Below, piece by piece: positions 35,755 to 46,892 of a DNA stretch of 64,000 nt. Positions within the stretch are counted from its first letter, which is position 1, and each line of letters begins with the position of its first letter. Location of the stretch: contig JASDFA010000006.1 in the NCBI GenBank assembly GCA_035772735.1, positions 12,542,001 through 12,606,000 on the forward strand. Reading direction: 5' to 3'. The stretch comes from Datura wrightii (Eukaryota; Streptophyta; Magnoliopsida; Solanales; Solanaceae). Under the pieces are notes generated by a model. The model had not been told where the DNA came from, did no database searches, and worked only from the letters and a program-made list of their open reading frames with translations. The translations under genes and the position numbers were made by a program.

Positions 35755-35875
35755 TGTTGAATTTCAGCACATACATAGAGCCAAAACGCAACAGAAAAAT
35801 AAATAGGAATATATCTTCAGCCATGATTGTTCAATTGTTGTCAAGAATCGCCTTTGTCTTGGATGAATTTGTAAC
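35755..35875 (-). repeat. Copia 5' LTR, left piece
   Basis: Starts TGTTGAATTTCAGCAC after the PBS and is cut at GTAAC by the insertion of gypsy A. Confidence 0.8.
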
Positions 35876-36102
35876 TGTTATACCCTGTAGAATTTCCGGC
35901 ACTTAGATGACCTATTCGCACGTTGGTTAAGCGTATTTGAAAGCCATACGTGCTAGGGAAAGGCCCGGGAAAAGATCAGACTAGAAACCCGTCGAACCAT
36001 CGCGGGAGGAGCCGAGGCAGAGCCCCTCCGCGATGGCAGCGTGTCACGGAGGTGAGGCCACCGCAATGGCTCTGGGACATGTTGCCCAGGTTCAGGCCCA
36101 AG

Positions 36103-36110
36103 TATATAAG
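36103..36110 (+). promoter_or_regulatory. TATA-like box in the A LTR
   Basis: TATATAAG followed by CCCCCACTTCGG; conserved in the 3' LTR at 43,879-43,886 and, as TATATATATG, in the LTRs of B. Probable core promoter of the element. Confidence 0.5.
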
Positions 36111-37788
36111 CCCCCACTTCGGTTTAAAATCATTTCATCACTTAATAATTTCCAGAAAACGCAGTGAACAGAGGGAAGACGAAGAAAATTAAATATTTTC
36201 GTCCGATTACGCTGCCTAACGCTGCCCAAACTCAAATTAAATCCAGATACCCGAGTAGTTAGCAGCAGAGAGCATTTCTACGGAATTAGTTTCGCGAAAT
36301 ACGGCCGACGAATCGGCGAGCCACCGAACTAAAGTAAGTAGAATTGCTCTAAATTAATGTCTATGTGTTCCTAGCTGAGAAGTGAATACTTCTCTCTTCT
36401 GGGCCACTGAAAAATAGCGAGTTTTCGACCGTCTTTCGATAAGCCTAAGTTTAGGCTATAAACTATATCGAAAGTAACGTCGCTCTTTATGATAAAGCTG
36501 TATTTAGTATTAATTGACGTATTTATGAATGCAGTTGGAAGGAAATAGTTGAAGTAACGGCCAAGCTTCGTCCGACGGATGAGTAGTCGAAGATAAGGTA
36601 TGTAAAGTTAAGTTTCCTCGGCAAGTTGAGTAGCATTGAAGCAGTATAGTAATTTACAGACCAGTAGAATGTTCAGAAATCGATTATTGTGTTATTATGA
36701 ATATTGGTGCAATATGAGAAGTTTTGGGCTGTAACGTGTACGATACCTATCCGTATGATATAGATTCAAATGTAAGTGATTAAGATTGCCAGTATATTCA
36801 GTATGTGATATAATATGCCATGTTAAGATAGTGTTGTGTTTAGCTGAAGCCTCGCGAAGTAGAATAGTATCCGCAAAGCATTCCAGACATAGAATAGTAA
36901 CTAAATAAGGTTTAGGAAGCATGGTAGAAATAGGAAATCATGTTAATACAGAAACTCAGTAAACAGTATAGCTTTCAGCAGAAACACCTTCTTGTATAAC
37001 CTTTGCCCCAGTACAGTTTGACAGGAGGCTATATTCATATTTATACTTACCTGTCTCAGCATGTATCAGACACTTACAGGTTGCTATTACTAGCTCAGTA
37101 TGTGATTTATATGATACCCTTCACCTGTTAGTCTTAGCTTATGAGATACACAGACAGCATGATTAGTTGAGACCGTTGTATTGATTGGGGTTGGATTACC
37201 TAGCATCCCTGACCACCCAGGGTTAATAGCTGTATCGACTCGTCCGCCAGAGGATGAGGATACGTCGCTCTACGGAGTGATATGCCATCCCGCAAGGGGA
37301 CGAAGATGGGATGCCAGTTTCCCCATATTGTGCCTTGGTCGGCCCTTATACACCCCCGTCGAGCGGGTACGCCCGGGGTGTTGATTTAGAGTCCTTCGGA
37401 CTCAGATACAGTTATAGTCAGGGGCTCAGTGAGCCCAAGTGCATACCCACGGACCGGCAGGATGCTTACAACCACTATAGGAGATGGGATGACCGGGGTA
37501 GGGGTATAGACTCTGTGTTGATTGTACTCCCGGCTTATGGGGGCCGGGTAAGGTTGTGTATGCCATGTTATGTTGTGTATGTCACGCTATATTACAGTAG
37601 ATACGAGCAGATTAGTAGTAGAATGATACGTCTCCAGGTATGATTCATACTCCCTTCAGTATAAGTAAGAACAGGTATGATCTTCACCATCAGACAGTTA
37701 AGTTACTCCTCCTACTTCAGCTTCATCAGTCATATTACTGCTTTCAGATATTATTTTCAGTTATATTGTTTCAGTTGCTTTACATACT

Positions 37789-37987
37789 CAGTACCAGTGG
37801 TACTGACGCCCAGTGGGGCGCTGCATTACTTGCCTGCAAGTACTCCTAGACGAGCAGGCGATTCCACGTGACTCCCTGTCAGCGGTCGAGTATTCAGCTC
37901 CAGTCATCCGGAGGCTGAATTCCAGAGGTGTAGTTCAGTTCCTTTTTGTTGTATATAGTACGGGTAGGTCGGGGCCCTGTCCCGACC
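37789..37987 (+). promoter_or_regulatory. Series of hairpins in the A LTR
   Basis: Three palindromes: CAGTACCA-G-TGGTACTG (37789-37805), then GCGCCC-type ACGCCC...GGGCG immediately after, and GGTCGGG...CCCGACC (37967-37987). All recur in the 3' LTR and in relatives B, D and E with altered loops. Confidence 0.55.
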
Positions 37988-38454
37988 AGTTCTATTGCTA
38001 TTCCTAGAGGCTTGCAGTCTGTATATATTCCCTGTGGTCAGATGAGCCGGTCGTGCGAGGCCGTGCAATTGTATAGTTGTTAGTGTCCTTTCTTTCTATT
38101 ATGAAGGTCGTGTGGGGCCATAGTTGCCAGTAGTGGTGACCTTGCCGGTCACGTAGCTTCTTTTTGTGCTTTATGATTAAGTTGCAGATAACTAGATAAC
38201 ATGGTGGCCTTGTCGGCCCATATAGGTTTCCCTAAATTACTATGTTTCTGGTTAGCTGCTAATACAGGTACAGAAGGCTATAGGCCAATGGGCCGGGGGC
38301 TGTATTTACAGCCGTTATATAGCCCTTTGTTTCCATAAATGTGAGTTAGAGCCAGCCAGGCGCCAGATGCGCCCAGGCTTAACAGTCCAGCAGGTCAGGT
38401 CCTAGTAGGGAACCAGGTGCCAGTCATACCCCCTAAGGTGGGGTGTGACAAACT

Positions 38455-38466
38455 TGGTATCAGAGC
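38455..38466 (+). other. Primer binding site of gypsy A
   Basis: TGGTATCAGAGC, complementary to the 3' end of plant initiator Met-tRNA, four bases after the LTR. Confidence 0.85.
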
Positions 38467-38663
38467 AGGTCGTATCCCAGGGAGTCTGCAAGCCGTGCTA
38501 AGTAGAGTCCTATCCATGGATGTGTTGTGCACCACATACCATGGGTAGGAGGTTGCAAGGCATGATAGGATGGTCGTCTTTTATTCTGATTCAGTCGTGC
38601 TATAGAGCGGTACAGTATAGGGTTGAGTCCCTAAGAGCTTATCATATTCTTTGGTTATAGATA

Positions 38664-39860
38664 ATGTCAGACCAGCAACATCCTACCATAGGTCGGAGCT
38701 TAGACATTGCAGCAGGGGAAGGCACCAGCAGGATGCCTCCCCCTCATCTGGAGGTAGCCCGGTCAAAGGGCCCTACAGAGGCTTCATCCCAGCCTCCTCA
38801 GCAGTCTTCAGTACATCAGGAGCCGCTTGGGATGACACTACCACCCCAGCAGTCCCTATACTGACACCCTCCGACCAGGAGGTTAGGAGTGTTGTAGTTA
38901 TGTTAGCACAGATGATGGCTGGTCAGCGTCAGCCAATGCCATCCACAGTTGCAGAATCATCAGGAGGGCCCGGTAGCTCGAGGGTCCAAGAGTTCTTAGC
39001 CCTGAATCCCCCACCAGTTCACAGGCACGGACCGAACAGAGGACCCTCAGGATTTTCTGGATCAGATGCAGAGAATATTCAGGGTTATGTATGCTACGCC
39101 TATTGAGTCAGTTGAATTGGACACATTCCGGTTGCGAGATATTGCGGTGTTATAGTATGAAAGCTGGGAGAGGTCCCGAGGGAGAGATGTTCCCCCTCCC
39201 ACCTGGTCCAGCTTTTCAGGAGCCTTTCTAGATCACTATTTGCCGCGGGAGATTCGACAGGCCCGGGTAGATCAGTTCTTACATCTGGAGCAGGGGGCCA
39301 TGAGTGTTCGGGAATATTCTTTGCAGTTTGACTCTTTAGCTCGATATGCACCGGCCTTTGTGGATTCCATGGCATCCAGAGTGCACCATTTTATTATGGG
39401 GTTGAACCCAGAGTATGTCGAGACTTGTATCACGACCACACTGTGAGAAGATATGGATATTTCCCGAATCCAGGCATTTGCCTAGAATATTGAGGGCATC
39501 AGACAGCGACATCGGGAAATCAGAAGGGTTAATAGAAACAGCGTCACCGGGATATGCCAGCTGAGTTACAGAGAGAGGCCCGGGGAGGACCCAAGCCACG
39601 ATTGTCAGACAGGCCGCCCAGGCCCCCGCCTCCGCCATAGTCACAGGGAGGCAGATTCAGTTGCAGGGGGCAGTTAGAGGTTGGTAGAGGTTCGCAGACG
39701 GCAGACTCACCATTACAGAGGAGGGCGGAGCAGAGTAGGTATACCCTACCACTTTGCCCTATATGCAGCCGACGCCATTCTGGAGCATGCAGGTATGGTT
39801 GCACCGCATGCTATATTTGTGGCCAAGAAGGCCATTTGATGAGAGATTGCCCAGCCAGAG
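38664..39860 (+). pseudogene. gag of gypsy A, broken
   Basis: Starts ATG at 38,664 (MSDQQHPTIGRSLDIAAGEG). The frame shifts near 38,860 and again near 39,100. The retrotransposon gag core (LWYESWERSRGRDV-like, ARYAPAFVDSMASRVHHFIM) runs to TGA at about 39,444, with a further TAG near 39,483. A CCHC knuckle, CYICGQEGHLMRDC, is at 39,809-39,850. Comparison with B indicates the stops replace CGA and CAG codons. Confidence 0.8.
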
Positions 39861-40050
39861 GTCGTGAGGACCGGGACAGACAGGATAGGGCATAGCAGGG
39901 TCACGAGTTATAGCATCCCCGACTGGGCGTAGGCCCTCAGTTTCGGCAGGCAGAGGTCGAGGCAGATCAGGGGCCTCCAGTACAGGTGCGGGTCCAAGCC
40001 GCACATATGCCTTACCAGGGAGGCAAGATTCAGAAGCATCGCCTGATATT

Positions 40051-42075
40051 GTGACAGGTACGCTAACTATCTGCTCACACCCTGCTTATGTGTTAATTGA
40101 TCCAGGGTCTACCTTGTCCTATATTACTCCATTCGTGGCACAGAAGTTTAATATTATACCAGAATCATTGCAGCAGCCCTTCTTAGTATCCACACCCGTT
40201 GGCGACTCTATCACAGCTAGCCGAATTTACCGTGGGTGTATAGTAGAGGTTGCTGATCGTCAAACCACAGTAGATCTGGTCGAGTTAGAAATGGTAGATT
40301 TTGATGCCATAATAGGTATGGACTGGTTGGTACCATATTTTGCTAATGTTGAATGTTGGACCAAAACAGTCCGATTTCATTTCCTAGGAGAAACAGTGCG
40401 GGAGTGGAAGGGCAGCACCGCTACGCCAAAAGGTAGGTTTATTTCCTACCTCCAGGCGAGAAAGTTGATATCTAAGGGGTGTATTTATCATTTGGTTAGA
40501 GTTCACGATGTTCGAGCAGAACCTCCGACACTCCAATCTGTCCCAGTGGTGAATGAATTCCCAGATGTATTTCCAGATGAGTTACCTGGTATTCCTCCAG
40601 AAAGGGAAATAGATTTTGCTATTGACTTGCTACCAGGAACTCAGCCAATATCGATACCTACTTATCGTATGGCTCCTGCAGAACTCAGAGAATTGAAGGA
40701 GCAGTTGAAAGACTTGTTAGATAAAGGTTTTATCAGGCCGAGTACCTCCCCATGGGGTGCGCCAGTCTTGTTTGTGAGAAAGAAAGATGACTCGCTCCGA
40801 ATATGCATAGATTATCGGCAGCTAAACAAAGTTACAGTAAAGAACAAGTATCCGCTTCCTAGAATTGATGACCTATTTGATCAGTTACAGGGAGCCAGAT
40901 ACTTTTCTAAGATTGACTTGCGGTCCGGATATCACCAGGTCCGAGTACGTGAGAGGGACATTCCTAAGATAATATTCAGGACCCGATATGGGCATTTTGA
41001 ATTTCTGGTTATGTCCTTCGGGCTAACGAATGCCCCAGCAGTCTTTATGGACCTGATGAACAGTATTTTCAGACCTTTCCTGGACTTGTTCGTGATAGTA
41101 TTCATTGATGATATTCTGGTGTATTCTCGCTCTGAAGCAGATCACCGTACTCATTTGCGGACGGTGCTCCAGATTCTCAGGGACCACCAGTTGTACGCTA
41201 AGTTTTCGAAGTGTGAATTTTGGCTTAACTCAGTGGCCTTTTTAGGGCATGTTGTCTCAGACACTGGTATACACGTAGATAAGCAGAAGATAGAAGCAGT
41301 TAAGTCATGGCCCAGGCCTACCACCCCGACTGAAGTTCGTAGCTTTCTGGGGTTGGCAGGATATTATCGGAGGTTCGTTGAGGGATTCTCAACCATTGCA
41401 GCACCTTTAACTAAATTGACACAGAAAGCAGCCAAGTTTCAGTGGACGGAGGCATGCGAGCAGAGTTTTCAGGAACTGAAAGACAGATTAACCTCCGCCC
41501 CAGTACTACCACTGCCGGAAGGCACAGAAGGGTATTCAGTTTATTGTGACGCGTCAGGTGTCGGATTGGGTTGTGTATTGATGCAGCATGGCAGAGTAAT
41601 TGCATATGCTTCCAGACAGCTGAAAAAGCACGAAAAGAATTACCCCACCCATGACCTAGAATTGGCCGCAGTAATTCATGCCTTGAAGATGTGGAGGCAT
41701 TACCTGTACGGCGTTCATGTTGATATTTATACAGATCATAAGAGCTTGCAGTACATTTTCACTCAGAGGGAGTTGAATTTACGGCAGCGCCGCTGGTTAG
41801 AACTGTTAAAAGATTATGATGTGAATATTCTATACTACCCTGGAAAAGCTAATGTTGTAGCAGATGCTCTGAGTCGAAAGTCAATGGGGAGCTTGGCATA
41901 TTTACGACATGAGATACAGAAATTAGCTAAAGAAATTCATCAGTTAGCTGGGCTAGCCGTTCGAGTAATGGAAACAGAAGATAATAGGGCCGTAATTCAG
42001 AATTCGGTAGTACCATCGTTAGTTGCAGAGGTAAAAGAACGACAGTATGAGGATCCCGATTTAGTCCAGCTGTAA
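40051..42075 (+). CDS. Gypsy A protease-reverse transcriptase-RNase H
   Basis: Open for 674 codons. Aspartic protease DPGSTLSY near 40,097; RT with YRQLNKVTVKNKYPLPRIDD, the DLRSGYHQV and MSFGLTNAPAVF blocks, and active-site FIDD at 41,101-41,112; RNase H with CDASGVGLG, DLELAAV and YTDHKSLQY, ending ADALSRKSMG. It stops at TAA where B continues, because about two dozen codons between the RNase H linker and the integrase are missing, causing a frame change. The ATG at 40,051 may not be the true start; a gag-pol polyprotein is expected. Confidence 0.9.
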   Translation: MTGTLTICSHPAYVLIDPGSTLSYITPFVAQKFNIIPESLQQPFLVSTPVGDSITASRIYRGCIVEVADRQTTVDLVELEMVDFDAIIGMDWLVPYFANVECWTKTVRFHFLGETVREWKGSTATPKGRFISYLQARKLISKGCIYHLVRVHDVRAEPPTLQSVPVVNEFPDVFPDELPGIPPEREIDFAIDLLPGTQPISIPTYRMAPAELRELKEQLKDLLDKGFIRPSTSPWGAPVLFVRKKDDSLRICIDYRQLNKVTVKNKYPLPRIDDLFDQLQGARYFSKIDLRSGYHQVRVRERDIPKIIFRTRYGHFEFLVMSFGLTNAPAVFMDLMNSIFRPFLDLFVIVFIDDILVYSRSEADHRTHLRTVLQILRDHQLYAKFSKCEFWLNSVAFLGHVVSDTGIHVDKQKIEAVKSWPRPTTPTEVRSFLGLAGYYRRFVEGFSTIAAPLTKLTQKAAKFQWTEACEQSFQELKDRLTSAPVLPLPEGTEGYSVYCDASGVGLGCVLMQHGRVIAYASRQLKKHEKNYPTHDLELAAVIHALKMWRHYLYGVHVDIYTDHKSLQYIFTQRELNLRQRRWLELLKDYDVNILYYPGKANVVADALSRKSMGSLAYLRHEIQKLAKEIHQLAGLAVRVMETEDNRAVIQNSVVPSLVAEVKERQYEDPDLVQL

Positions 42076-42121
42076 GGGCCGCCTTTGTGTTTCGAATGTC
42101 TTAGGCCTTCGTGGGTAGATT

Positions 42122-42571
42122 ATGCACGAGGTACATTACGCTCGCTATTCCCTTCATCCAGGGGCGACGAAAATGTACCACGATATCAGAGGCATCTACT
42201 GGTGGCCAGGTATGAAAACTGAGATAGCTGAATTTGTATCTAAATGCGCTAATTGTGAGCAGGTGAAAGCAGAGCACCAGAAATCGGGTGGTTTAACTCA
42301 AGAGATATCGATACCTATATGGAAATGGGAAGTGATAAACATGGATTTTGTAACAGGGTTACCCCGTACTAGACGCAGATATGATTCCATTTGGGTAATA
42401 GTTGATAGGCTGACAAAATCAGCTCATTTCCTGCCAGTAAGGGCTACTTTTTCAGCTGAGGATTATGCCGAATTGTATATCAGAGAAATAGTTAGATTGC
42501 ATGGAGTGCCAGCATCTATCATTTCAGACAGAGGGGCACAGTTTACAGCTAGGTTCTGGCAGTCATTTTAG
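42122..42571 (+). pseudogene. Gypsy A integrase, N-terminal and core part
   Basis: HHCC zinc module (H...H...CANC) followed by the integrase core WEVINMDFVTGLPRTRRRYD, DRLTKSAHFLPV, IISDRGAQFTARFWQSF, then TAG in place of a codon that reads through in the family. Just upstream, near 42,118, another TAG interrupts the linker. Confidence 0.88.
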
Positions 42572-42595
42572 AAAGGTCTGGGGACGCAGATTAAT

Positions 42596-43384
42596 TTGAG
42601 CACAGCATTCCATCCTCAGACAGACGGGCAGGCTGAACGTACAATTCAGACGCTCGAAGATATGCTACGAGCGTGTGTGTTAGATTTTGGAGGTAGCTGG
42701 GATGAACATCTTTCGTTAATTGAATTTGCTTATAATAACAGCTACCATTCAGCTATTCAGATGGCGCCTTTCGAGGCATTGTACGGGCGAAAATATAGAT
42801 CGTCGGTGGGCTGGTTTGAGATAGGAGAATCAGCATTAGTCGGCCCAGACATTGTTCGACAGTCCAAGGAAAAGATAAAGCTTGTCCGAGAACGTTTACT
42901 GGCCGCTCAAAGCCGCCAGAAGTCATATGCAGATAGACGGCGCAGAAATCTAGAATTTTCGGTAAACGACTGGGTATATCTGAAAGTGTCCCCGATGAAA
43001 GGGGTAATAAGGTTTGGCAAGAAAGGCAATCTTAGCCCAAGATTCATTGGGCCATATCAGATTCGGCGAAGAATAGGCCGCGTGGCATACGAGTTGAACT
43101 TGCCTCCAGAGTTAGCGTCGGTTCACCCAGTATTCCATGTTTCTATGCTAAGGAAGTTCGTAGGGGACCCTTCTACAGTAGTTCCAGTTCAGGATGTTCA
43201 GGTCACGGAAGAGTTAGCCTATGAAGAGGTTCCCGTAGCTATCTTAGACAGACAAATCCGCAGACTGAGAACTAAAGATGTTGCGTCTGTCAAAGTATTA
43301 TGGCGTAACAGAAATCGGGAGGAAATGACATGGGAGGCTGAAGAAGATATGAAAATCAGATACCCTCACCAATTCCAAGCCTAG
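42596..43384 (+). pseudogene. Gypsy A integrase C-terminus with chromodomain-like tail
   Basis: Same frame as the preceding part after the stop: STAFHPQTDGQAERTIQTLE (catalytic Glu), the LPPELASVHPVFHVSMLRKF region, then VPVAILDRQIRRLR...VKVLWRNRN...EEMTWEAEEDM near the C-terminus, the pattern of Tekay/Del chromodomains that guide insertion to heterochromatin. Confidence 0.88.
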
Positions 43385-43639
43385 TCAGACGACAGGTATG
43401 TCCGTATAATTACTTATACAGTATCTTATAATTGTATGTTTGTAAATGATAAAGAAAGAAGTGATAATTAGTTGTCCAGTGAATCTTAGAATATTGTGTG
43501 CAGTGCTTGTGTTGGACTTTTCTGCTTTTCAGGTTTGTGCGACAGTCCATATTACAGGGGAAACTCTGTCGAAATTTTCCCAGAAAGTAAAGTAAGCAGT
43601 CCCCTAGATAACAGTGTACATTCGAGGACGAATGTTCCT

Positions 43640-43651
43640 AAGGGGGGAGAA
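43640..43651 (+). other. Polypurine tract of gypsy A
   Basis: AAGGGGGGAGAA immediately before the 3' LTR, preceded by TTCGAGGACGAATGTTCC. Confidence 0.85.
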
Positions 43652-46216
43652 TGTTATACCCCGTAGAATTCCCGGCACTTAGATGACCTATTCGCATGTT
43701 GGTTAAGCGTATTTGAAAGCCATACGTGCTAGGGAAAGGACCGGGAAAAGATCGGACGAGAAACTCGTCGAACCATCACGGGAGGAACCGAGGCAGAGCC
43801 CCTCCGCGATGGCAGCGTGTCACGGAGGTGAGGCCTCCGCGATGGCTCCGTGACACGTTGCCCAGGTTCAGGCCCAAGTATATAAGCCCCCACTTCGGTT
43901 TAAAATCATTTCATCACTTAATAATTTCCAGAAAACGCAGTGAACAGAGGGAAGACGAAGAAAATTAAATATTTTCATCCGATTACGCTGCCAAACGCTG
44001 CCCAAACTCAAATTAAATCCAGATACCCGAGTAGTTAGCAGCAGAGAGCATTTCTACGGAATTAGTTTCGCGAAATACGGCGAGCCACCGAACTAAAGTA
44101 AGTAGAATTGCTCTAAATTAATGTCTATGTGTTCCTAGCTGAGAAGTGAATACTTCTCCCTTCTAGGCCGCTGAAAAATAGCGAGTTTTTGACCGTCTTT
44201 CGATAAGCCTAAGTTTAGGCTATAAACTGTATCGAAAGTAACGTCGCTCTTTACGATAAAGTTGTATTTAGTATTAATTGACGTATTTATAAATGCAGTT
44301 GGAAGGAAATAGTTGAAGTACCGGCCAAGCTTCGTCCGACGGACGAGTAGTCGAAGAAAAGGTATGTAAAGTTAAGTTTCCCTTGGCAAGTTGAGTAGCA
44401 TTGAAGCAGTATAGTAATTTACAGACCAGTAGAATGTTCAGAAATCGATTATTGTGTTATTATGAATATTGGTGCAATATGAGAAGTTTTGGGCTGTAAC
44501 GTGTATGATACCTATCCGTATGATATAGATTCGAATGTAAGTGATTAAGATTGCCAGTATATTCAGTATGTGATATAATATGCCATGTTAAGATAGTATT
44601 GTGTTTAGCTGAAGTCTCGCGAAGTAGAATAGTATCCGCAAAGCATTCCAGACATAGAATAGTAACTAAATAAGGTTTAGGAAGCATGGTAGAAATAGGA
44701 AATCATGTTAATACAGAAACTCAGTAAACAGTATAACTTTCAGCAGAAACACCTTCTTGTATAACCTTTGCCCCAGTACAGTTTGACAGGAGGCTATATT
44801 CATATTTATACTTACCTGTCTCAGCATGTATCAGACACTTACAGGTTGCTATTACTAGCTCAGTATGTGATTTATATGATACCCTTCACCTGTTAGTCTT
44901 AGCTTATGAGATACACAGACAGCATGATTAGTTGAGACCGTTGTATTGATTGGGGTTGGATTACCTAGCATCCCTGACCACCCAGGGTTAATAGCTGTAT
45001 CGACTCGTCCGCCAGAGGACGAGGATACGTCACTCTACAGAGTGATATGCCATCCCGCAAGGGGACGAAGATGGGATGCCAGTTTCCCCATATTGTGCCT
45101 TGGTCGTCCCTTATACACCCCCGTCGAGCGGGTATGCCCGGGGTGTTGATTTAGAGTCCTTCGGACTCAGATACAGTTATAGTCAGGGGCTCAGCGAGCC
45201 CAAGTGCATACCCAGGGACCGGCAGGATGCTTACAGCCACTATAGGAGATGGGATGACCGGGGTAGGGGCATAGATTCTGTGCTGATTGTACCTCCCGGC
45301 TTATGGGGGCCGGGTAAGGTTGTGTATGCCATGTTATGTTGTGTATGTCACGCTATATTACAGTAGATACGAGCAGATTAGTAGTAGAATGATACGTCTC
45401 CAGGTATGATTCATACTCCCTTCAGTATAAGTAAGAACAGGTACGATCTTCACCATCAGACAGTTAAGTTACTCCTCCTACTTCAGCTTCATCAGTCATA
45501 TTACTGCTTTCAGATATTATTTTCAGTTATATTGTTTCAGTTGCTTTACATACTCAGTACCAGTGGTACTGACGCCCAGTGGGGCGCTGCATTACTTGCC
45601 TGCAAGTACTCCTAGACGAGCAGGCGATTCCACGTGACTCCCTGTCAGCGGTCGAGTATTCAGCTCCAGTCATCCGGAGGCTGAATTCCAGAGGTGTAGT
45701 TCAGTTCCTTTTTGTTGTATATAGTACGGGTAGGTCAGGGCCCTGTCCCGACCAGTTCTATTGCTATTCCTAGAGGCTTGCAGTCTGTATATATTCCCTG
45801 TGGTCAGATGAGCCGGTTGTGCGAGGTCGTGCAATTGTATAGCTGTTAGTGTCCTTTCTTTCTATTATGATGGTCGTGTGGTGCCATAGTTGCCAGTAGT
45901 GGTGACCTTGCCGGTCACGTAGCTTCTTTTTGTGCTTTATGATTAAGTTGCAGATAACTAGACAACATGGTGGCCTTGTCGGCCCGTTTAGGTTTCCCTG
46001 AATTACTATGTTTCTGGTTAGCTGCTAATACAGGTACAGAAGGCTATAGGCCAATGGGCCGCGGGCTATATTTACAACCTTTATATAGCCCTTTGTTTCT
46101 AGAAATGTGAGTTAGAGCCAGCCAGGCGTCAGATGCGCCCAGGCTTAACAGTCCAGCAGGTCAGGTCCTAGTAGGGCACCAGGTGTCAGTCATACCCCCC
46201 AAGGTGGGGTGTGACA
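43652..46216 (+). repeat. 3' LTR of gypsy A
   Basis: 2,565 bp. Keeps a perfect 12-bp inverted repeat in U3 (CGTGTCACGGAG at 43,816-43,827 and CTCCGTGACACG at 43,846-43,857) that is damaged in the 5' LTR. Confidence 0.93.
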
Positions 46217-46221
46217 GTAAC

Positions 46222-46532
46222 CTTAGTAAAATCTTGTATTTTTCTATCATATGCCTATCAAAGTGTATGCCAGAATCATGGAGTCACAAGCATATTTATA
46301 GGTAGGCTAAAGACTCTTAGTCAAAATACTCTAACTCTATGGATTTCTCCATAAAATATGATTTTCCCAAGGAATCATAATTAATAGTTTTCTTCCATGA
46401 AGGAACTTCCATATATGTATATATCAAAATTATTATCTGTCATATATATTATTTACTTGAAAGACAAAATAATAATTTATTACCAAATACGTAGGCTAAA
46501 TAATTATTTATTAAAAAGATGTTATTCTTATA
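46222..46532 (-). repeat. Copia 5' LTR, right piece
   Basis: Continues the LTR after the second GTAAC copy and matches 26,160-26,472 (TATGCCTATCAAAGT, TCTCCATAAAATATGATT, TTATCTGTCATATATATT). Confidence 0.8.
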
Positions 46533-46892
46533 CTTAAGGCATAAATTAGGCAAAAACCTCTGCCTTGCGATTTTAACTAATTAATTTTTATTTTTTTATT
46601 CCAAAAGGCATTTCTTATCACTTTTTTCCACTTAAAGTGTCGAATGGGAAAAATTAAAGATCACAAGTTGAAAAGGTGAAAATTAAAGATCACAAATTTA
46701 AGAAGCAAAAACTAAAGACTACCCTAGCAAATGCGAATGACCCTTAATCATTACTTCTACTCGTTCACTTTATCCATTAGACGTCATTAGAAAATCATAA
46801 TAAAAAAAAACAATTACTCCCTCTGTTCCATATTATCTGCTAGGATAGAATTTTCACGCCCACCAAGAAATAACTAATAGGGATGGTGATAT

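Larger units (their letters stand above)
35876..38450 (+). repeat. 5' LTR of gypsy A
   Basis: 2,575 bp, TGTTATACCC...GTGTGACA. A TATA-type box TATATAAG lies at 36,103-36,110, upstream of the likely start of R. Confidence 0.93.
35876..46216 (+). mobile_element. Ty3/gypsy chromovirus 'A' (Tekay/Del-like), full length
   Basis: Complete boundaries: LTRs 35,876-38,450 and 43,652-46,216 of nearly equal length, TG...CA ends and a perfect GTAAC duplication (35871-35875 and 46217-46221). Order: gag, protease, reverse transcriptase, RNase H, integrase, chromodomain-like tail. The LTRs look near-identical by eye, with one 12-bp difference near 36,303, so the insertion is recent compared with B. Premature stops make it non-autonomous. 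Confidence 0.95.
26085..46532 (-). mobile_element. Ty1/copia element, deleted and heavily invaded
   Basis: Bounded by CTTAA on both sides (26080-26084 and 46533-46537). On the minus strand: 5' LTR (split by gypsy A), PBS TGGTATCAAAGAC next to 35,754, gag with zinc knuckle, GAG-pre-integrase, an integrase end, then polypurine tract AAGTGGGAGAA before the 3' LTR. I found no reverse transcriptase or RNase H, so that part appears deleted. Gypsy LTR pieces (26,784-28,780) and a solo LTR (28,859-32,064) sit inside. Confidence 0.8.
22327..46728. mobile_element. Palindromic host element split by nested insertions
   Basis: The left arm (about 22,327-22,380, with AATGATCTTTAATTTTTATT) pairs in inverted orientation with the right arm (about 46,650-46,728, with AAAATTAAAGATCACAAATT and ACTAAAGACTACCC). 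Removing the elements at 22,597-25,997 and 26,085-46,532 leaves roughly 0.5-0.6 kb that includes related GGCATAA words on both sides of each insertion. It is probably a MITE-like element that received them. Confidence 0.4.

Noticed and set aside
38664..38864. Short frame in gypsy A as an independent small protein
   Set aside because: It is the N-terminal part of gag before a frameshift, as comparison with gypsy B shows.
39759..40004. Minus-strand frames across gypsy A gag as antisense genes
   Set aside because: They are shadows of the plus-strand gag and have no independent features.
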